Below, piece after piece: positions 1 through 8,199 of a stretch of DNA of 64,000 nucleotides. The notes beneath the pieces are model-generated. The model was not told the origin of the DNA. It saw only the letters and a program-made list of their open reading frames with translations, and made no database searches. This stretch comes from Chromobacterium haemolyticum (GTDB lineage: Bacteria; Pseudomonadota; Gammaproteobacteria; Burkholderiales; Chromobacteriaceae). The stretch covers positions 1-64,000 of the forward strand of contig NZ_MUKU01000024.1 of assembly GCF_002081825.1 (NCBI RefSeq), read 5' to 3'. A program made the translations under genes and the position numbers. Numbering within the stretch: the stretch's first letter is position 1; every line of letters starts with the position of its first letter.

Positions 1-160
1 ATTGAATGTGTTGTGCTTTGCCAGTCTGGCATCAGCAGGTACGTTACCCGCCCAATTGGCGCGCTTACTGGAGCAGTCGAGGCTGTTTGTGCTGCCACCA
101 CGCAGACCAGGCCGACATTGCCCGCGAGTCGTGAAGAACAGGGCACACAAATATCCAACG

Positions 161-193
161 AAAAATGCCAGTCAGCGTTAACTGACTGGCATT
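161..193 (-). terminator. Rho-independent terminator of the acetyltransferase gene
   Basis: A perfect 12-bp inverted repeat (164-175 with 182-193) around a 6-base loop is followed, on the minus strand, by a run of Ts (161-165). It lies 30-60 bases past the stop of the acetyltransferase gene. Bases 1-160 show no convincing gene or structure. Confidence 0.85.
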
Positions 194-225
194 ATCCCCA
201 TGGGAGGCTTGCTGCGTTTGGGGCG

Positions 226-669
226 CTAGAAATCCACGCGCATGAGCAGGCGCGGATCGTTGTCGCCGAAGTAATGAGGCTGATGTTCGACGACGACAAA
301 GCCAAGCTGCTGGTACAGCCTGACCGCGGAGTTGTCGGGGTGCACTGTCAGCTTCGCGTAGGTGGCCTGGCGAGTCCGCAGCGCTTGCAGCAGGGCCTGC
401 AGCAGTTGCTTGCCGACGCCCTGTCCGCGGCAATGCTCATGGACCGCCAGCGACATGATCCAGAATTCGCCTTGCCCGCTGCCCGGAGCGCCGATGATGT
501 AGCCGCCCAGTTCTCCGTCTTGAGCGCCTGCCGCGACGAAGAATAGATCCGGCCACAGGTCATGAGCCTGGCGGAAGAAAAAGTCCGGGTAGACGTGATG
601 ACCGAATACCGCTTGTTCGATCTGGAAGACCGGGGCGATGTCTTGGAGTTGCGCCGGGCGTGCCATCAT
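226..669 (-). CDS. GNAT-family N-acetyltransferase
   Basis: About 147 residues, the normal size for a single-domain GNAT enzyme, which moves an acetyl group from acetyl-CoA to an amine. The acetyl-CoA pyrophosphate loop is visible as RGQGVGKQLL, followed by the C-terminal pattern NSAVRLYQQLGF, both typical of RimI-like GNATs. I chose the start at 667-669 because AAAGGA lies just upstream on the minus strand; an upstream ATG at 747 would add 26 residues without family likeness. A second ATG follows at once (664-666). The substrate cannot be told from the sequence. The gene is transcribed in the same direction as dnaE but is separated from it by the dnaE terminator. Confidence 0.85.
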   Translation of the reverse strand: MMARPAQLQDIAPVFQIEQAVFGHHVYPDFFFRQAHDLWPDLFFVAAGAQDGELGGYIIGAPGSGQGEFWIMSLAVHEHCRGQGVGKQLLQALLQALRTRQATYAKLTVHPDNSAVRLYQQLGFVVVEHQPHYFGDNDPRLLMRVDF

Positions 670-748
670 CTGAAAACATCCTTTTGTGTAGTGCGTTTGA
701 GCGGGCAAGCCTACTGTAATGTCCGGCGCTTGCAAAGGCGCGGGCAAG

Positions 749-773
749 AAAAAAGCCGCGCTGGGCGCGGCTT
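749..773 (-). terminator. Rho-independent terminator of dnaE
   Basis: On the minus strand a GC-rich stem (GCCGCGC paired with GCGCGGC, three-base loop) is followed by six Ts. It sits directly after the dnaE stop codon and separates it from the acetyltransferase gene. Confidence 0.85.
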
Positions 774-790
774 GCAGCGAGCGCGGCGGC

Positions 791-3700
791 TCACCACATC
801 ACTTTGACCTTGTCGTTGCCCAGCCAGTCCTGTAGCGCCAGCAAGAGGCCGTCGTCCAAGCGGACGCCCCAGGGCGGCGGCAGCATCAGATCGCCGCTGG
901 CCGCGCCGTTGTTGTAATGGATGCGCACTGGGCAGCCGGCATCCTCGCTACGGAACGGATGCAGCTGGGACTTGAGCTTGCTGACGTCCACCTTGCCGGC
1001 CAGTTTCAGAGACAGGCTGCGTGCGTAGCGGCTGCGCGCCTCGCCCAATTCATAGACTTTATCGGCGACGATGCGCAGGCCGCCGGAGAAGTTGTCCTCG
1101 CTTACCTTGCCTTCTATCACCAGTACTACGTCGTCTTTCAATCGGCTGCGGTTGGCTTCGAAGCTTTCAGCGAACAGGCTGACTTCCAGCTTGGCGCTGC
1201 CGTCATCCAACTGGACGAAGGCCATTTTGCCGCGGTTGCCCACTTTGACCCGGATGCCAGTGACGAAACCGGCCAGGAGTTGCGGCTCTTTACGCGGGCT
1301 GAGCCGGGACAGCGGGGTTTTGATGAAGCCGCGAATTTCCTTGGCGTACGCGGCGAAGGGATGGCCTGACAGATAGAAGCCGATGGCCAGCTTTTCCTCC
1401 GCCAGTTTGACTGCGTCGCTCCACGGCTTGATTTCCACCATTTCCACGCTGGGGGCGACATCGTCGCCGAACATGTCGAACAGGCCGCCCTGATTGGCGT
1501 TGGCGTGTTCTTGCTCGGCGGCGTTCATCGCCAGGCCGACATTGCCGAACAACTTGGCCCGGTTGGGTTCGATGCTGTCGAAGGCGCCGGCGCGGATCAG
1601 CGCCTCGATCACGCGCTTGTTGACGATTTTTTTATCGGTGCGGCGGCAGAAGTCGAACAGGTCCTTGAACGGGCCGGATTCCGCGCGTACCGCGACGATG
1701 TGGTCGACAGCCGCTTCGCCGGTGCCTTTGATCGCGCCCAAGGCGTAGCGGATGTGTTTGCGGTCTACCGGCACGAAGCGGTAGTAGCTCTGGTTGACAT
1801 CCGGCGGCAGGAAGATCAGGCCGTTTTTGCTGTCCACGCTGTCGTCGTAGAACACCTTGAGCTGGTCGGTGTTGTCCAATTCAGAGGACATGGTGGCCGC
1901 CATGAAGGCCGCGGTGTGATGGGCCTTGAGCCAGGCGGTCTGGTAGGAGACCACGGCGTAGGCGGCGGTGTGCGACTTGTTGAAGCCGTACTCGGCGAAC
2001 TTGGCCATCAGGTCGAACAGCATCTCGGCCAGCTTGGGATCGTAGCCCTTGGTGGCCGCGCCCTGGGCGATCTTGCCGCGGTGTTCGGCCATTTCCTCGG
2101 GCTTTTTCTTGCCCATCGCGCGCCGCAGCATGTCGGCGCCGCCCAGGGTGTAGCCGCCGATGATCTGCGAGATCTGCATCACTTGTTCCTGATACACGAT
2201 CACGCCGTAAGTCGGGTCCAGGCAGGCCTGCAGGTCCGGGTGGTAGTAATCGACCTCCTGCTTGCCGGCCTTGCGCAGGATGAAGTCGTCCACCATGCCG
2301 GAGCCGAGCGGGCCGGGTCGATACAGGGCCAGCACAGCGATGATGTCTTCGAAACGGTCTGGCTTCAGTTTTTCCAGCAGCCGTTTCATGCCGTCCGATT
2401 CAAGCTGGAATACGGCGGTAGTGTTGGCCTGTTGCAGTACTTTGTAGGCGGCGGGATCGGTGAACTCGAGCAGGTTGAGATTGGTGTCGAAACTCGGGTC
2501 CAGGTTTTTGATGTAGTTGACCGCCAGTTCGATAATGGTCAGGTTGCGCAGGCCCAGGAAGTCGAACTTCACCAGGCCCACTTTTTCCACATCGTCCTTG
2601 TCCAGCATCGATACCGGCACCGCGCCGTCGGCGCTGGCTTGGTACATCGGGCAGAAGTCGGTGATCTTGCCCGGCGCGATCAAGACGCCGCCGGCGTGCA
2701 TGCCGATGTTGCGGGTCAGGCCTTCCAGTTTTTTGGCCAGCACCCACAGCTCGCGCAGCTCTTCCTCGTTCTCCAGTCGCTCGCGCAGCACCGGCTCCAT
2801 TTCCACCGCGTCGTCCAGCGAGTACTGCTTGCCGGGCGCGGCCGGAATCAGCTTGGATACGCCGTCGCAGAACATATAGGGCAGGTCCAGCACCCGGCCG
2901 ACGTCGCGCACCACCGCCTTGGCGGCCATGGTGCCGAAGGTAGCGATTTGCGATACCGCCTCGGCGCCGTATTTCTGGCGCACGTATTCGATCACGCGGT
3001 AACGGTTGTCCTGGCAGAAGTCGATGTCGAAGTCAGGCATCGATACCCGCTCGGGGTTGAGGAAGCGTTCGAACAGCAGCGCGTAGGCCAGTGGATCGAT
3101 ATCGGTGATGCCTATGCTGTAGGCCACGAGCGAGCCGGCGCCGGAGCCGCGGCCCGGTCCCACCGGGCAGCCATTGTTTTTGGCCCAGTTGATGAAGTCG
3201 GCAACGATCAGGAAGTAGCCGGGGAAACCCATCTGGATGATGGTGTCGCACTCGATCTTCAAACGCTCATCGTAGCGCGCTCGTTCTTGGAGGCGCACTT
3301 CCGGGTCGGGGTAGAGCTTGGCCAGCCGTTCTTCCAGTCCTTCCTGGGACAGATGCACCAGGTAGTCGTCCAGCGTCATGCCGTCCGGGGTGGGGAATTG
3401 CGGCAGGTAGTTTTTGCCCAATTGCACGCTGATATTGCAGCGGCGGGCGATTTCCACTGAGTTTTCCAGCGCTTCGGGAATGTCGGCGAAGCGCTCCAGC
3501 ATTTGTTCCGTGGACAGGAAGTACTGGTTTTCCTCGAAGCTGCGCGGCCGGCGCTTGTCGCCCAGGGTGAAGCCCTCGGCGATGCAGACGCGGGCCTCGT
3601 GGGCCTTGAAATCGTCCGGGTCCATGAACTGGATAGGGTGGGTGGCCACTACAGGCAGGCCGATCTCGCCGGCCAGCCACAGCGAGGCTTGCAACGCGTT

Positions 3701-4240
3701 TTCCACCTGCGGGTTGTCCAGACGTTGCAGTTCCAGGTAGAAATTGTCCGGGAAGCAGCGTTCCCAATATTCGGCGCGGCGGCGCGCTTCGTCGCGCTGC
3801 CCCATCAGCAAGGCCTGGCCAACGTCGCCCAGGTGAGCGCCGGATAGGCAGATCAGGCCGCTGTTGTCGCCGTTTTCCAGCCAGGCGCGCTTGAGTTCGG
3901 CGCGGCCGCGGTACTGGTTGTGGGTATAAGCGTCGGCCAGCAGTTCGCACAAGCGTCCGTAGCCCTGGCGGTTCTTTACCGTCAGCATCAGGCGATAAGG
4001 CTTGTCGCGGTCTTCCTCGTTTTCCAGCCAGACATCGCAGGACACGATGGGCTTGACGCCTTTGTCCCGACAGCCCTTGTAGAACTTGACCATGCCGAAG
4101 AGGTTCATCAGATCGGACATGCCCACCGCAGGCATATTGTCCTTGATGGCGCGCTTGATGGCGTCATCCAGGCGCACGATGCCGTCGGTGATGGAGAACT
4201 CCGAGTGGAGGCGCAGATGAATAAAACGAGGTGAGTTCAT
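791..4240 (-). CDS. dnaE: DNA polymerase III subunit alpha
   Basis: This 1149-residue protein is the catalytic subunit of the replicative DNA polymerase, in the usual DnaE size range. The N-terminus is a PHP domain (starting FIHLRLHSEFS). The C-family polymerase core includes GPGRGSGAGS near residue 365 and the catalytic aspartate motif PDFDIDF near residue 400, with a third acidic site in KFDFLGLRN near 557. A helix-hairpin-helix/tau-contact region and an OB fold (around 990-1080) follow. The start is the ATG at 4238-4240. It has its own terminator and faces away from the flavin reductase-like gene, with about 110 bases between them for both promoters. Nothing looks abnormal. Confidence 0.98.
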   Translation of the reverse strand: MNSPRFIHLRLHSEFSITDGIVRLDDAIKRAIKDNMPAVGMSDLMNLFGMVKFYKGCRDKGVKPIVSCDVWLENEEDRDKPYRLMLTVKNRQGYGRLCELLADAYTHNQYRGRAELKRAWLENGDNSGLICLSGAHLGDVGQALLMGQRDEARRRAEYWERCFPDNFYLELQRLDNPQVENALQASLWLAGEIGLPVVATHPIQFMDPDDFKAHEARVCIAEGFTLGDKRRPRSFEENQYFLSTEQMLERFADIPEALENSVEIARRCNISVQLGKNYLPQFPTPDGMTLDDYLVHLSQEGLEERLAKLYPDPEVRLQERARYDERLKIECDTIIQMGFPGYFLIVADFINWAKNNGCPVGPGRGSGAGSLVAYSIGITDIDPLAYALLFERFLNPERVSMPDFDIDFCQDNRYRVIEYVRQKYGAEAVSQIATFGTMAAKAVVRDVGRVLDLPYMFCDGVSKLIPAAPGKQYSLDDAVEMEPVLRERLENEEELRELWVLAKKLEGLTRNIGMHAGGVLIAPGKITDFCPMYQASADGAVPVSMLDKDDVEKVGLVKFDFLGLRNLTIIELAVNYIKNLDPSFDTNLNLLEFTDPAAYKVLQQANTTAVFQLESDGMKRLLEKLKPDRFEDIIAVLALYRPGPLGSGMVDDFILRKAGKQEVDYYHPDLQACLDPTYGVIVYQEQVMQISQIIGGYTLGGADMLRRAMGKKKPEEMAEHRGKIAQGAATKGYDPKLAEMLFDLMAKFAEYGFNKSHTAAYAVVSYQTAWLKAHHTAAFMAATMSSELDNTDQLKVFYDDSVDSKNGLIFLPPDVNQSYYRFVPVDRKHIRYALGAIKGTGEAAVDHIVAVRAESGPFKDLFDFCRRTDKKIVNKRVIEALIRAGAFDSIEPNRAKLFGNVGLAMNAAEQEHANANQGGLFDMFGDDVAPSVEMVEIKPWSDAVKLAEEKLAIGFYLSGHPFAAYAKEIRGFIKTPLSRLSPRKEPQLLAGFVTGIRVKVGNRGKMAFVQLDDGSAKLEVSLFAESFEANRSRLKDDVVLVIEGKVSEDNFSGGLRIVADKVYELGEARSRYARSLSLKLAGKVDVSKLKSQLHPFRSEDAGCPVRIHYNNGAASGDLMLPPPWGVRLDDGLLLALQDWLGNDKVKVMW

Positions 4241-4350
4241 CGCGCCATTTTACCTGCCGAGCGGTTGCGACACCATCGCCGGGCGCATTTGACGCGCTGG
4301 TATTTTGCTGCTTTGCAGCATTAGAATGATGGCATCAGGGAGGAATCAAT

Positions 4351-4959
4351 ATGGACTGCGACATCAAGACGCTGCCGCCCGAGGCGGTGTATCCCTTGCT
4401 GGTGGGCGGCGTGCTGCCCCGGCCCATCGCCTGGGTCAGCACCCAGGACTTGCGGGGCGTGGCCAACTTGGCGCCGTTTTCCTTTTTCACCGTGGCCAGC
4501 GTGAAGCCGCCGGTGTTGGCGCTGAGCATTCTGACGCCGGCCGACGGCGGGGAGAAGGATACCTTGACCAATATTCGCGCCACCGGCGAGTTTGTGGTCA
4601 ACGTGGTGCCGGAGCGCTTGGCGGAAGAGATGAACCTCAGCTGCGGCCCTTATGCGCCGGAAGTGGATGAGTTCGATCTGGCCGGCGTGGCCAAGGCGCG
4701 CAGCCGGCAGGTAAGGGCGCCGGGCGTGGAGCTGGCGCCGCTGCGCTTCGAGTGCGTGTTGAGCCAGTGTCTGACCTTGGGCGACGGCGCGGGCGCCGGC
4801 AACCTGGTGCTGGGCGAGGTGCGCCAGGTGTATGTGGCGGATGAGGCGTGGCGGGACGGCCGCGTGTCGGGCGAGGCCCTGGCCTTGGTGGGCAAGCTGG
4901 GCGGCGACGAGTTCAGCCGCGCCGAGCCCGCCTTCAGTTTACGGCGACCGGGAGCGTGA
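4351..4959 (+). CDS. Flavin reductase-like (FMN-binding split barrel) protein
   Basis: This 202-residue protein resembles the flavin reductase-like family, which binds FMN in a split beta-barrel. Family hallmarks are the N-terminal VGGVLPRPIAWVST, then NLAPFSFFTVAS, KDTLTNI and the GEFVVNVVPE strand. A strong ribosome-binding site (AGGGAGG) precedes the ATG. Members of this subgroup often have no known physiological partner, so the substrate is unknown. The 3' end overlaps the convergent DUF535 gene by 26 bases, so both transcripts run into each other. Confidence 0.9.
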   Translation: MDCDIKTLPPEAVYPLLVGGVLPRPIAWVSTQDLRGVANLAPFSFFTVASVKPPVLALSILTPADGGEKDTLTNIRATGEFVVNVVPERLAEEMNLSCGPYAPEVDEFDLAGVAKARSRQVRAPGVELAPLRFECVLSQCLTLGDGAGAGNLVLGEVRQVYVADEAWRDGRVSGEALALVGKLGGDEFSRAEPAFSLRRPGA

Positions 4960-5857
4960 CGGCGCGGCGGCTTTGGCTGATCAGTTCGTCCAGCAGCGCG
5001 TAGCGCCGCTGATATTCCGCGCGCTTCTTGCTGGCGATCTCGCTCAGGGGCTTGCGCGGCAATTGCAGCGGCAGGCTGAAGAAGCGTTTGCAAGCGGTGG
5101 GCTGGGCGTCGAAGGTATCCCAGAAGCTGTCGTAATCGGCGAAGAACTGGCGACGATAGCGCCAGGAGCTGTAGATATGCTGCCATTTGCTGACGGCCAG
5201 CACCTGGCTAGCGCCTATTTCCTGGGCCAGCGCGACCAAGGCCTCCACCGCCAAACGCTTGGGAAACAGACCGTGGCTTTGCTTGGTGAGCTGGTGCACG
5301 GCTTCTGCGCCATGGGGTTTGCGCGGGCCTTGGAGGCCGCCGATGATGATGGCGGCTTCACCTTGATGGCGGGTGATGGTGAAGGTCAGCGTGGCGATGG
5401 CGATCCCTTCCTCCGAGCAGATCTGCAAGGACAGTTCGCCTTCTTTGTCGAAGCTGTGGCGGTGCGTCAGCACCGCCGTGATCGCGGCCTCGTTTTTGCC
5501 GAGCAATTCGGCCAGCGTCAAGCCGGCATCGGAGAGGAGGCTGCGGTAAGCGGCGGGAGACACCCGCTCGGCCAGCGTCTGATAGTGTTCGCGCAAGGCC
5601 GCCAGCTTGCCGCTTGGGCCAAGAGAACGGTACAGGTAGGGGCGATGCAGCTTGCAGGCCAGCCTAGGATTGGCTTGCAGGTGGCGGCGCAGCGCGGGTT
5701 GACCCCAGCTGTCCAGCCAGCGCAGTGTCCAGGGCAAGGTCAGCAATCCGCGCAGCGCGAACTTACAGCGGTTCTTCCCTTCGTCGAATCCATCCTCGCG
5801 GGAGAAGCGCCCGCTGGCCAGGGACCAGAACAAATCCACCGCGTTCAGCGCCGACAT
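4934..5857 (-). CDS. VirK/YbjX family protein (DUF535)
   Basis: 307 residues. The body matches the DUF535/VirK-YbjX family: an N-terminal helical part, then LHRPYLYRSLGPSGK, a central segment with GLQGPR and the conserved C-terminal WQHIYSSWRYRRQFFADYD stretch. VirK and YbjX in enterobacteria are linked to envelope stress and resistance to antimicrobial peptides, but the biochemistry is unknown. There is no signal peptide. The 120 bases upstream (5858-5977) are AT-rich and probably hold its promoter; they also contain the end of the ArnT-like gene region. It is convergent with the flavin reductase-like gene. Confidence 0.85.
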   Translation of the reverse strand: MSALNAVDLFWSLASGRFSREDGFDEGKNRCKFALRGLLTLPWTLRWLDSWGQPALRRHLQANPRLACKLHRPYLYRSLGPSGKLAALREHYQTLAERVSPAAYRSLLSDAGLTLAELLGKNEAAITAVLTHRHSFDKEGELSLQICSEEGIAIATLTFTITRHQGEAAIIIGGLQGPRKPHGAEAVHQLTKQSHGLFPKRLAVEALVALAQEIGASQVLAVSKWQHIYSSWRYRRQFFADYDSFWDTFDAQPTACKRFFSLPLQLPRKPLSEIASKKRAEYQRRYALLDELISQSRRAVTLPVAVN

Positions 5858-5977
5858 ACCATAACCTCAAGAAAAAAAGGGTTAAGGCTACGTTATCCCG
5901 GCGCTGTGATTGTTAAGAAATATTGGGCAAACTGTGACGAATTGTGACAATTTGATCGTAAATTAAATACGTTGTAA

Positions 5978-7681
5978 TTATTTTGCCGCACCCAGTAGCT
6001 GGCCCAGCGGTTGTTCCAACCGATAAAGGCGGAAGCGTTCTTTCGGGTCGCCCGGACGCTGGAAGCTCTCTAGCGGCGTCAGGCCGGTCAGGTAGGGCGG
6101 CAACTGGTCATGCAGGGACTGGACCAGCAGCCAGCGGCAGTTTTTGGCCTGCGGCGTGCTTTCCAGCCGCTGAGTGCGGTAGTTGGCGTAGTAGTCCAGC
6201 AAGGCTCGTTGGGGCTCGCCGAGGCCGACGCTGGCGACGCATTCGCCCTGCCGGCCGATGTCGGCGAGGATGGGGCGCAGCGGAGCGAAGGTTTCGCGAT
6301 AGCGCATGCCGTGATCCAGCGCGGGTAGCCATAAAGTGGCTAGGCCGCCCCACAACAGCATGATGGTCAGGCTCCAGCGCCAGGCGAAGCCGGGAGCCGT
6401 GTTTGACGGGAAACGTCGCCATAAGCAGACCACGCCGCCGGCAATCAGGCTGAAGGCCAGCCAGGTCCACGGGTGCCATTGCGGATGCCAGTCGGTGAAT
6501 TTGCGGTGCAGCAGGTGGCGGGCGAATTGCGCGGGCTCGCCGGTGGAGAGCACCCAGGCGATAGCTAGCACGACGGCGCTCAGCGTCAGGCAGAGCAGAA
6601 GGCTGAAGCCAGACAGCGCGCGCCAGCCGCGGTGGGCTTCGCTGGCGCGCAAGCCTGTGATGGCCAGCAGCGCCAGCGGCAGCAGGAGGGGCATCGCATA
6701 CAGTTCGCGGGCGTCGCCCGCCAGCGACAAGACCGCCAGCGTCACCAGCCAGAGCAGGGCCGGCGCGGCGGGCCAGGCGCGGGTCCATTGCCGGCGGCCG
6801 CGCCACAATCCCCACAAGGCCAGCGGCAACACCGGGATGCCGTACCAGGGCAGGGTGCGGCCGTAGAACAGGCGCGGCGCCTTGGGACCCAGGTGGGCGC
6901 TGCCGTCGAAGCGGCCGAAGTTGTTCACTTTGAACCAGAGCTGGAATAGAGCGGGATCGCGCAAGTACAGGCTTAGGCCCCACAGCGCGGTCAGCGGCAA
7001 GCCGATCAGCGCGGCGAGCAGCAGGCCGCCGGCGTAACGGCGGCTGCGGTAATCGGGATGCAGCGGCAGCAGCAAGGCGGTCAGGCCCAGGCAGCCGGGG
7101 CCCAGCAGTCCCTTGCTCAAGAAAGCGGAGGCTCCGCCCAAGCCCAGCAGCGCGCCGCCGAGCCAGGCGCGCCGGCGCAGCAGCACCAGCCCGGCCAGAC
7201 CCCAGGCGACGCCGGCCAACAGAGCGGTATCGGTAATCATTTGATGGGCGCGCATCGGCAGGCCCAGGCATCCCAGCAGCAGCAAGGCGCCCCAGGCCGC
7301 GGCGCGACGGCCATACAAGGCCCCGGCGGAGACGGCGGTGCCGGCCAGGGCCAGCGCCATCCAGCCGCCGGCGGCCAGCCGCGCGGCGTCCGGCGCGCTG
7401 AGCCAGCCGCTGAACAATTGCATGGTGAAGGCAGCGCTGATGAAGAACAGCGGCGGCTTTTCCATGAAGGGCTCGCCGGCCAGCGTCGGCACGACCCAGT
7501 CGCCGGTCTGAGCGATATGGCGGATCAGGCCGAAGGTATAGGCTTCGTCCGGCTTCCAGGGCTCATGACCCACCAGGCCGGGCAGCAGCCAGGCGACGGC
7601 GATGAGCAAGAACAGCCAGGCGGGGATGGACGGCAGGCCGGAATCTGCGGGCTGCGCGGCGGGAGGGGTGGAAAAACGCAT
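5978..7681 (-). CDS. ArnT-like dolichyl-phosphate-mannose/aminoarabinose-type glycosyltransferase (GT39/GT83)
   Basis: 567-residue polytopic inner-membrane protein with a long hydrophobic N-terminal half and about a dozen predicted membrane segments. The first periplasmic loop has EPWKPDEAYTFG, the acidic D-E motif used by GT-C enzymes that take sugar from a polyprenyl phosphate, followed by EPFMEKPPLFF, typical of ArnT relatives. It probably transfers a sugar to lipid A or another envelope acceptor. No other arn genes are nearby, so the donor is unknown. The ATG is preceded by only a weak ribosome-binding site. The 184 bases between it and the phaM-like gene show no further gene. Confidence 0.85.
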   Translation of the reverse strand: MRFSTPPAAQPADSGLPSIPAWLFLLIAVAWLLPGLVGHEPWKPDEAYTFGLIRHIAQTGDWVVPTLAGEPFMEKPPLFFISAAFTMQLFSGWLSAPDAARLAAGGWMALALAGTAVSAGALYGRRAAAWGALLLLGCLGLPMRAHQMITDTALLAGVAWGLAGLVLLRRRAWLGGALLGLGGASAFLSKGLLGPGCLGLTALLLPLHPDYRSRRYAGGLLLAALIGLPLTALWGLSLYLRDPALFQLWFKVNNFGRFDGSAHLGPKAPRLFYGRTLPWYGIPVLPLALWGLWRGRRQWTRAWPAAPALLWLVTLAVLSLAGDARELYAMPLLLPLALLAITGLRASEAHRGWRALSGFSLLLCLTLSAVVLAIAWVLSTGEPAQFARHLLHRKFTDWHPQWHPWTWLAFSLIAGGVVCLWRRFPSNTAPGFAWRWSLTIMLLWGGLATLWLPALDHGMRYRETFAPLRPILADIGRQGECVASVGLGEPQRALLDYYANYRTQRLESTPQAKNCRWLLVQSLHDQLPPYLTGLTPLESFQRPGDPKERFRLYRLEQPLGQLLGAAK

Positions 7682-7865
7682 GGAGTCCGCGGAAAAGTTG
7701 TCGTTAATTGTTATGGGAAAGGGGAGGACGCGCCGTCCCGTTCATCAGGCTAATGCGTAGCGGCCACGGGCTTCTGCCAGGAAGGTCCGCGGCCGGATGG
7801 TAGAGTGTAGCGTTGTTTGCGCTTCAAGCAAACTTGAGCTCGGCCGCTTGGGGACGAGGGCGGCC

Positions 7866-8120
7866 TCAATTGGGCGGCGGGTCTTTCGGCCGCATCGAGT
7901 GCAGCGCGGACTTTTGCATTTCCAGGGCTTTGATCTGCATGCTCAACATGCCCATATTCATGGTCAGCCAGCTTTCCACCACGCGCAATTCAGCCAGTTT
8001 GCGGTCTATTTCTTCCTCGCTCATTGGCGGGAGAAAGGGTTGCATGCCCGGCGGGGTGGCGGTTTGCCAGAACTGGCGGAACAGGGCGAAGGGATCGTTG
8101 GGGTTGAATTCGTTGCTCAT
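7866..8120 (-). CDS. PhaM-like polyhydroxyalkanoate granule regulatory protein
   Basis: A small protein of 84 residues. It has the pattern known from betaproteobacterial PhaM N-termini: a short FRQFW segment, a Pro-Met-rich linker ending FLPPMSEEEIDRKLAEL, then SWLTMNMGMLSMQIKALEMQ. PhaM sits on polyhydroxybutyrate granules, activates PHA synthase and tethers granules to the nucleoid; full-length PhaM usually adds a basic C-terminal tail, which is absent here. The start at 8118-8120 follows GAGGGAG; an upstream ATG at 8153 lacks one. It lies immediately downstream of maeB, after the maeB terminator. No other pha gene is in the window. Confidence 0.6.
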   Translation of the reverse strand: MSNEFNPNDPFALFRQFWQTATPPGMQPFLPPMSEEEIDRKLAELRVVESWLTMNMGMLSMQIKALEMQKSALHSMRPKDPPPN

Positions 8121-8144
8121 GGGCTGCTCCCTCGGCGAAGAAAA

Positions 8145-8169
8145 AACGGGCAAGCTGCGCTTGCCCGTT
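8145..8169 (-). terminator. Rho-independent terminator of maeB
   Basis: A perfect 10-bp stem (8145-8154 with 8160-8169) around a 5-base loop runs, on the minus strand, into a run of Ts. It lies between the maeB stop and the phaM-like gene, just upstream of that gene's ribosome-binding site. Confidence 0.85.
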
Positions 8170-8199
8170 CAGTATATGCCTTTAAATCCAGGCCGACGC

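Noticed and set aside
1505-3460. 651-codon open frame opposite dnaE
   Set aside because: It lies fully antisense to the highly conserved dnaE, is composed of His/Val/Gln-rich nonsense typical of the reverse of GC-rich genes, and has no family match.
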